NCBI RefSeq assembly: GCF_000764305.2 | Contig: NW_025947505.1 | Location: 45,121-109,120, forward strand | From: Hyalella azteca | Lineage: Eukaryota > Arthropoda > Malacostraca > Amphipoda > Hyalellidae | Length of the DNA: 64,000 nucleotides | Direction: 5' to 3' | In this document: piece by piece, positions 56,901 to 64,000 of the stretch | Layout: the number at the start of each line of letters is the position of its first letter | Numbering within the stretch: position 1 is the first letter of the stretch | Translations under genes and position numbers: made by a program | The notes under the pieces: model-generated | What the model was told of the DNA's origin: nothing | The model's database searches: none | Seen by the model: only the letters and a program-made list of their open reading frames with translations

Positions 56901-59239
56901 TAGATTTTGAGTTTCCAACCCGTACCTGGACAGACCGGTTTTGAAAATAGCTGTACAGCCAAGCCAGCATCTGATCTCCCACTCCAATGCGGTGCAATTT
57001 AAAAAGTAGTCCATCAGGCCAAACACTGTCGAATGCTTCCTCTATGTCCAAATATACCACCAGGCAGTACTCATGACTAGTTCGGGCAGAGGTGATAACA
57101 TTTTTCAGCAGGTGCAAAGCGTCAATAGAACTTTTGCCTTTACGAAAGCCAAGATGCAGGGAAGGTATCACATTTTTACTCTCCAGAGCATACTCCAGGC
57201 GACGCAAAACCATGCGCTCCAGGAGCTTACCCATGCAAGGTAGGAGAGTAATGGGACGGTATACAGTTGGCTGTTCCAGAGACTTCCCTGTTTTGGTATT
57301 GGGATAATAGTTCCCTGTTTCCATGCGTCTGGAACAAGCCCAGGAATCCAGCTGGTGTTTAGAAGAGAGAGTAACTCTCTCTTGCACAACAAAGTGGCCT
57401 TTTTTGAAGAAGATGTTCATTATTTAATCATGACCCGGGACTGTATTTTTAAGTGTTTTCAGAGCCAATGAAAGTTCATTTTCTGTAAATGGTACACAGT
57501 TATAAAATTTTAGGCTTGATATGGCTTTGATGACTTCTGAAACTGCAGCTTCACCAGTGAAATTTCAAAATAGAAGCGGACAAATGAGTCTCAATCAAGT
57601 AGATGTACATTCAGGATAGCCTTTGAAGTGCTACTAAACATGAACTAATGGGATTTTTCGGCATGCCTTATACATGTAACCTCACTCTAACAGGGATGAG
57701 CAGAGGAAGTGCAGCTATAAAAATCTAACGCATTACTGGAGCGAAAAAGACTGCGCGTGCTACTGCTTTCCCGACGACAACTGCAGCACCGGTCAACGAT
57801 ACGACCACAATCTCTGCAGGTGAGACCAGAAGGACTCACGTCGCGGGAATGATAACTACATCTCTAGGTGAGAGGAAGTAGGATCAGGTCTTCAGAACAG
57901 ATCGCTGGTAGTTTTGCCACGACAGAAAAGCTGAACACAACATCTGCAAGTTAGACGATGAAGGGTACAGTCTACCTGACAGTAGATCACTCTTGCAGGT
58001 GAGACTGAGAGAATAGAACTATTTACGACAGTTGATCCCACCTGTAGAACGGCTTATAGGTAGGACTAACTGCGGGACCTGGTGGTTCCAGAAGACCTCT
58101 GAGGAATGATCTCATTTGATGCATTCATAATTAGCAATTCAAGTTCTGATACAACCACTATAAATTCCAATTCATGGACAGAATTTCACTTAAACAATGC
58201 TGTTTTCTAGCATGCGTTCGAAACATAAATTCGATAGTTAGTAGAGAAGAGTGCCACAGACCACTTGTGAGGGGTAAGGTACTCTTAGAATACATTCATA
58301 TTCTGCTCTCACAAATTTGTAGGTAATGGCTGGTTAGAAGTAAAGCAACACGTTTTGTGAGAAAGAATGCTAAACTCGAGTTGAATTGGAGCTATTTATT
58401 TGTTCGCGTTCATTAGTTAAATAATTTTTTGGCCTCTTAGCCATGAAGTGCGAAGATTTAAGAAGACGATGATCTAATTTCTATGATTTACAGTGATTTA
58501 TCTTTTTAGACTTATTCAAACATATTACATCTAAAACTTCAGGAAGCAAACATGGTTTTCAAAAAAAGTCGATAGGACACATTGATTTTTGTTTGAGTTT
58601 TCCTCCGCCGAAATCTGTATTTGTGTCACATATGACATATCTGTTGTAAACCTTGACGGAATCACTCTTAATTATTTCTTGTTACAGATGCACGCATGTG
58701 AACTTTGCGGCTCGATTACGACTCTCTGAACTCCCATCGTTCGCTACCGGTGAGTCAAACCAGAGCAGATTTTCAACAGCGATAATTAACAACAGATTAA
58801 ATGTTGTCGATAACAACAGATTAAATAAATCGACAGGTGATTAAGGAATTATTCTAACCATAGTTATCAAACTAAAAAATTATAGATTCCATACATGTTT
58901 ACAAAGCTAACTCGGATACGATTCGCATCTATGACTTAGAATAACAAAGGTTTAAATGACAGCATACAATCGTAACTTGGCTCGTGAGACTTGACGTGTC
59001 ATGAACACGTGGAAAATACATACTCAGAGGACCCAACCTCAAGTTAATCAACTCAGTTCGTCTATTAACAAACATTGGTAGTATTGCATTGAGTGCTTAT
59101 AAACTTTTGATATTAATTTAAATTTACAAATTTTAATTTAAATATTTAAGTCCATAATACAGCCAAATAAAGTTAACTAAAATTCCCAGGTCTGGACCGC
59201 AGGCCTGCCACTCGAGTGCCCATCACGTTCGGAGGGTGA
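53955..59239 (+). CDS. 3' exons of a cysteine-rich secreted-type protein, PDGF/VEGF-factor-like C-terminus (partial)
   Basis: Four exons: 53955-54084, 57694-57819, 58688-58749 and 59190-59239 (stop TGA). Donors are CACAG|GTGAGG, TGCAG|GTGAGA and ACCG|GTGAGT. Acceptors are CATTCTCCAG, CTCTAACAG, TTGTTACAG and ATTCCCAG. Phases agree at every join (2,2,1). Exon 1 gives CHCLRC and ICQWDC..RCFC. Exon 2 gives a Cys array with Trp (HYWSEKDCACYCF, then C, GQRYDHNLC), completed by the next exon to CRC. This CXCXC arrangement is the silk-type (BR3P) repeat seen at the C-terminus of VEGF-C/D and insect Pvf proteins. The cystine-knot exons should lie upstream and were not found, so the PDGF/VEGF identity is inference. 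Any secreted protein with such repeats remains possible. Confidence 0.6.
55255..57575 (-). pseudogene. non-LTR retrotransposon with reverse transcriptase and RNase H, degenerate
   Basis: A minus-strand frame of 402 codons (57420-56212) reads through the RT core: YRPITLLPCMGKLLERMVL, LGFRKGKSSIDAL, YLDIEEAFDSVW, GVPQGAVLSPTLFN and the catalytic box YADDITLF. Downstream, in shifted frames, are RNase H motifs: YTDGSK (about 55900), LILTDSRTAL (55720) and WIRGHSGIHGNEVAD (55590). An RNase H domain after the RT points to the I-type group of LINEs. A frameshift near 57290 joins further RT sequence up to about 57575. The endonuclease is missing and at least three shifts are needed. It lies antisense in the intron of the cysteine-rich gene. 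Confidence 0.93.
57800..58060 (+). repeat. degenerate repeats of an exon donor sequence
   Basis: ATCTCTGCAGGTGAGACC at the true exon end (57810) is echoed by ATCTCTAGGTGAGAG (57860), ATCTGCAAGTTAGAC (57942) and CTCTTGCAGGTGAGACTG (57990), at irregular spacing of about 50 and 80 bases. Flanking sequence is poorly conserved, so this is an old or partly chance repeat. Confidence 0.45.
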
Positions 59240-61729
59240 AGCGCGACGCTCGTTCACTTCCCTGCGGATTTGTTTTGTTCTGACCAACTTACAGATATAA
59301 GCAAATTATTTTCAATCAACAGCGCTTGTAGCCTTCTATGAGACCTGAATTGCAACATTATTTTCTATAATTAAATTCTGAAGTTAAACACACTCGTGAC
59401 AAACGAGTACTTTCTGGGCATCGATATTTTAAAAATTTAGTACCTAAATATTGCAATGACTTTAGAGTGACGTATCAGTAAGCAAAATTTTTATCGTTTT
59501 ATCTATGAATAAGGAAAGCGGTCGGCCGTTAGTGTCGTTCAAAGCAGCTGGACACATGGCTTCTATTATTATCCCAGCCGCAAGCAAAATAATGTTAATT
59601 GGAAGAATCATTTCTAACTGCGCTGACTCACCAATTATAAGATATATATACTCATTGCGATAAAGGACTCATTAAAAACTACCATATCAAAATTCTAAAT
59701 TATAAATCTCACATTGTCTTTAACAATTTCCAATAACAGCCGTTGATTTTGCATGGACGGTCATCGTAAAACTAAAATTTGGTCAATATAGAGTTTTTTA
59801 TTATTATAGACAAAAGATTTATATCATGTTGACGTTTGCAGACGACTTGCAATAAGTAAGAAATAACTCGACGGTGAGCTCGCAACATTAAGAATATTGC
59901 CGTTAATTTTAACGTGAATTACACAGCCTTTCGTCAACAAACGTTATACGAAGTTGGATTATTTTGTATGCAAATGGTAGCGTTAAACTTAGGAATATAA
60001 AATTTTTATGAAACCTATGTATTTTTATATCATTTTAGCTTTGATACTCCTTCAGTTATCATGTTATCGAGAGGAACAATGTACAATATTCATTTAATAT
60101 AGGTTGTAAATAAATGACGCTTTGCAGAAACACGGCTACTTCAATCATCCCTAATGATTATCTTCGATTTTCACGAGTTGAAATTGCGTATAGTGGATAA
60201 TTAAAATATTCCCAGATCCGATAAAAATCTTGATAAAGGTGAAGTTGGAGGTCAAATCTAACCGATGAGAAAATCTCGACGATTTGAAGTCCTATTTTAT
60301 ATTTTGCGACTTCGTTTGAATTATTGGTATGAAACATTTTTAAAATTATAAGAGTGCTAAAGTGCTCCTGAAAAAGAAGTGAAATTAATAAAGAGAGAAA
60401 AAAATTGCCGCTCTTTTTCCCGTTTATTGTCTTTCAAATAACGTAAGGAAGAAAATATTGTGGAAATTTTGCATTGCGATAACTACGCCACCGTTAATTT
60501 GTGATGAAATATCCGTGTTTTGTTTTCAAATGTGACTGATGGCGATTAATAAGATTCTAATCAAATTTAAGAATACTCGTATTATGTATTAGATGTTTGT
60601 GATTGTGATTAATAATGTATGTTAGATACTGCTGATGGCTGTCTACTTTTGTCATATTTTAATTTTTTAATTAAAAATTACTTCTATCAAAACGTCAATG
60701 TGGATTCGCTGTACCTGGTTCGTTGTTCCCCACCCCAACCGTAGAGCCAGCAATGTATTTTTATTGAAGGAATAAAGTCATTTTCGCTCCAGAAGTAGAG
60801 TCATCATCCAGTCAGGATTTCTTACTTTTCCGTACACCTTTTCTGTCGTGTTAGTAGAAACGGTGCTGTTTCTGTTCCCTCCCAATAATTTCTTTCATCA
60901 ATTACACAGTTGATCATTTTCATTGCCGTCAAGTCGCCATGAGATGATAACGTATCGTTTTTTTAACCTCAAGCCAGTTGGCCATTCGAGAAAATTTATA
61001 CTATTGCTTTGAACATTAATCATTTGAGAAAAATGCACTCCAAATGAATTTTTATTCATTTGCTCGCATATGAAATTTCATTCAACGAAAAAATGGATGA
61101 ATATATTTAAATCTTGTCATTTTTTTGTTGAGACTAGTAGCTCTACATCGATTCTAACGAAAATTTGATGACAACGGAACAACTTCTTGCGTCGTGCGAA
61201 ATATTGTAATATGTTAATCAATATTGTTTAAGATGCACGAATAAACACAATTATTCTACAAAACAACATGAGGCAAAATTTAAATCTATCATGTAAATTA
61301 AGCAAACTTTTTACGGTGTACGAGTAAGTTCCAAACTAAGTCATACTGCCTAAATATTGACTCACTTTCTGCACGTAGCACGTGCAGAAAGAATGCACGT
61401 GCATTCTGGGTCAGAATGACATGCACATTGGCGAGAAGTGCATCGCTATTTATACAAAGTTTGCTCATTTGTCTGGGTGTCTACCACGTACCAATTAAAC
61501 GCGGTCTTCCTCGCCAAATGAGAGTAGATAACGATTTTTACATTATAATTCAATGTATAAGAACCTTGCTGAAAATTGTCATTGTGTGTATGTGGTTTTT
61601 GATGAGGCCTTAAGCATCGACGCTTGACCATCGGTGCTTATTGGAATGAAATTCAGATTTTCAATTGATAGCTGAATGGACGAAATGGCTTACTTCACTA
61701 TCCACACAAATGTAACTTCGGCGAGAACT
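59240..61729 (+). other. 3' UTR or downstream flank of the cysteine-rich gene
   Basis: After the TGA the sequence is AT-rich without frames of note. AATAAA at 60771 lies in a slightly GC-richer patch and is a possible polyadenylation signal, implying a 3' UTR of about 1.5 kb. No repeats were found. Confidence 0.35.
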
Positions 61730-61875
61730 GGGGCCATACTTTCAAAACTGGTTAAGTGAACTTAAATACTTACGCTCTATTTTCTTGTCTATGATTGGTG
61801 GATTTTACTTGAAAGGCCGTCAATGATTGGCTGATGAACTTACGATCTCGTAACTTTTTTTGAGAGTATTGGCCC
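61730..61875 (-). mobile_element. MITE copy 2 (about 146 bp)
   Basis: Inverse-orientation copy of the element at 8328-8473. Ends are GGGGCCATACTTTCAAAA and the complement of GGGCCAATACTCTCAAAAAA. Its terminal inverted repeats are better preserved than in copy 1. Confidence 0.78.
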
Positions 61876-62727
61876 AGATTGGTATGTAATAGTGGGGCTA
61901 CAAGGAATAACAGACTTGGCATTTAAAGAATGTGAACTACAATTTAACCTAAAGATTTAAGTCAGACATTCACATGCTGTTAGATAGTCCGTAATGAAGA
62001 CAGTAAAAATATACACAGAAGTTTAATTTTGTTGGTTATTAAATATCAAAATAAAAATTTAACTTTATCTCAAAAGATGAACCGATGAGATTAAATCAAG
62101 TGGTCAATATGTAATTTTCACATTTTCTTTCGATCACGACTCACCAATTCGTTTATATAAACTGTCACAAGTTTTTAAATCAAAATTATTGCACAATTAA
62201 ATTGGTCTACGTAAAAAATTTGTATTTTGTCGCATTAATATAACATCGAAACAAAATGAAGAAATAAAATCACTGCGAATACCGTTCTTGAACTAAAACA
62301 AGAAGTCTCGCCGCCCGAACACTGACAAATTTCGTTGCGTATAATAATATAATAATAATACTGAAACTCGTGAGCACATGCCACGCATTTGTGAAAGATT
62401 TAAGAATACAACTATCAACTTTGGAACATAAATTGGTAATACGACAAGTGTTAGTCATTAGAGAAAATACGCTTACTACGTAATAAAATTATATACACCT
62501 GTCGATCACTGTTATTCATAAAAAACTTCACAACGCATCGTCCTTAGGCACTTTAGGTACTTTAGAACGTAAAACTGCCTTCGACGTTTATATCCACCAA
62601 GTTTTGAACCCAAAAAAAGAGAACAAGATACGCGGTAAACTTCCAAACTAAATAGCCAAATCTTAATTACTGGCGAAATTCTAGACGAAACATTTTTAAA
62701 AAGGTGTAATATTAATAATGTCATAGA
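61876..62727. other. no gene supported
   Basis: AT-rich. A 62-codon minus-strand frame has no support. May be intronic to the minus-strand gene whose exons lie at 62.73-63.44 kb. Confidence 0.35.
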
Positions 62728-63439
62728 TCTCGAGGCGGGGCAGATGGCGATGGAGCTGCTGGTTGGAGGGTAAACTACTCTATGCGCCTCGGAGTCCGGG
62801 GCGAAGCCCTTAAAGTAAAGATCCTCAAGCTTCATTTGCTCGGGGTCGATTTCTTCCGTGTGTTTAGGAGTGTCGATACCTGCACATCATGGATTACAAT
62901 AATTGCATCATGTAATAGAGATCAAGTTTGAAATCACAGCATCAGTTTTATGTGTATCTGGTGCTGAACCTTCACTTAGTTTCTTATTTTACAAATGCGT
63001 TTGAGTAACCACAAACTTTAAGTAAATTTAGACCAACTTTTTACACTTTATAATATATTAGTAAATTATTGAAAAGTAAAAATTAGAACTTTATGAACAT
63101 GAGTTAATAACTGCAGGCTCTAGTTAATGACTACTCATACTTTCAGTCACTTAAAGACTAGCATGCTTTCCGCACCACGCTAACGCACGTATATCACAAT
63201 TATTATTTATCAACCCATCAAATAATTTCTTCTTTTACAAATCACAATTCTATTCAATTGCGCTGTAAGTTTTGATTTTATGCTCATTATTAACAATGCT
63301 ATCGTTGCTTAGTATAAATAAAAGTAATGGATTAATATACCTCGTCCGTCGGCGTGATGTGGCGAGTCTGCGGGCGGCAGGGAGTGGGAGGGCGCGCAAG
63401 TTTGTCGAGCTGCTCGTCGTGACTGTCGATGAAAGTAGT
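62728..63439 (-). CDS. two probable exons of an unrecognised minus-strand gene (partial)
   Basis: Exon 63439-63341 has acceptor CATTGTTCCAG and donor GACGAG|GTATAT (99 nt). The next starts at 62879 after GATGTGCAG and reads IDTPKHTEEIDPEQMKLEDL, then YFKGFAPDSEAHRVVYPPTS, to about 62728. Both are GC-rich islands in AT-rich DNA. The second exon is clearly protein-like. The phase-consistent frame of the first exon gives an Arg/His/Pro-rich segment, while its phase-0 frame (FIDSHDEQLDKLARPPTPC) looks more protein-like but would not join in frame. No good donor or stop was found for the second exon. Family unknown. The gene extends beyond what can be seen. Confidence 0.45.
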
Positions 63440-63927
63440 CTGGAACAATGCCTTTGCTTCAACTCTAATGATTCAAGGTGAACAAAGCGGAGCTGCTTGA
63501 GTTCAATTATATTACATAATTTTCTGGCGGTAAACATAATTTTGGGTTTGCAATACAGTAACGACTCGATGGATTGTACCCATGGTTCAAACATGGATTG
63601 TACCGAAGCTGCTCCACCGCGACAGTGGCTCAACGGTTGTGCCAGAGGAGCGGGACAAACTTCCCTTACAGAGTGTATTGATAATAAATACTCACATTCC
63701 AAATTTCAAGCAGATTCCTTCAGTATGGAAGGAGTTATGAGTGATTCGGTTGAGCGAAAAGCTAGGTTGAGTGTGTGAATCAGCAGACGAGTTCGTAGGC
63801 AGGTTCGGAGTATGAAAGAAATTATGGTTTTGCTACGCATACAGCGCCGCGCTATATAGCGACACTCTGCACAGTGCAAATTCAGCGCCGTGCTGATATC
63901 CAGCGCGTTTAGGGCGCGATAGAATGA
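63440..63927. other. no gene supported
   Basis: Opposing 93- and 150-codon frames overlap here, neither with support. ATGGATTGTACC is repeated at about 63569 and 63593. GCGC-rich CAGCGCCG motifs lie near 63845-63920. Confidence 0.35.
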
Positions 63928-64000
63928 GGCAGTGCAGTGTCGTGTATTGCATGAAGTTGTATGCAGCAGTGCAGTGTCGTGTATTGCATGAAGTTGTATG
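63928..64000. repeat. 36-37 bp tandem repeat running off the window end
   Basis: GCAGTGCAGTGTCGTGTATT followed by GCATGAAGTTGTAT occurs twice up to the last base, so the window cuts an array of unknown length. The core resembles the AGTGTAGTGCAT core at 2.5 kb. Confidence 0.85.

Noticed and set aside
63497..63778. 93-codon plus-strand ORF with several Cys
   Set aside because: A minus-strand frame is open over the same bases. No splice sites or family support either.

Overview
The window looks like nuclear genomic DNA from an arthropod, most likely a malacostracan crustacean. This is inferred from multi-exon genes with GT-AG introns, AT-rich intergenic DNA, many minisatellites, non-LTR and Tc1/mariner relics, and tandem Methuselah-like GPCRs with KCC-type ectodomain modules. 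The species cannot be fixed from the sequence. I found no rRNA, tRNA or CRISPR array.

Layout. 1-3.27 kb: intergenic DNA with degenerate repeats and a 23-bp minisatellite just upstream of gene 1. 3.27-10.69 kb (+): gene 1, a seven-exon Methuselah-like receptor of 1074 aa. 10.7-24.7 kb: gene-poor, with many tandem repeats and a TA-flanked DNA element (19.87-21.64 kb) inserted in a short-period repeat. 24.76-36.56 kb (+): gene 2, a paralogue of 1625 aa with the same seven exons and the same intron phases. 37.5-40.1 kb: 18-bp minisatellite, broken LINE, and a possible LTR element start. 43.35-43.45 kb: CCAAT/TATA cluster. 48.1-51.6 kb (-): an unrecognised three-exon gene (226 aa). A Tc1-like relic (49.71-50.92 kb) lies in its first intron. 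53.95-59.24 kb (+): the last four exons of a cysteine-rich secreted-type gene resembling the C-terminal CXCXC region of PDGF/VEGF-like factors. Its first visible intron carries an antisense LINE with RNase H. 62.7-63.4 kb (-): two probable exons of another unrecognised gene.

The two GPCRs are tandem paralogues on the same strand, about 14 kb apart. The seven-TM exons hold their lengths (124, 79 and 167 nt), while the ectodomain, the stalk and the cytoplasmic tail differ greatly. The most striking pattern is that tandem repeats repeatedly lie on exon-intron boundaries: exons 4 and 6 of gene 1, exons 2 and 4 of gene 2, and probably one exon of the PDGF/VEGF-like gene. This creates rows of duplicate splice sites. 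At exon 2 of gene 2, seven equivalent 5' splice sites are spaced exactly 60 nt apart in one open frame, so each alternative would add 20 residues to the first extracellular loop without breaking the frame.
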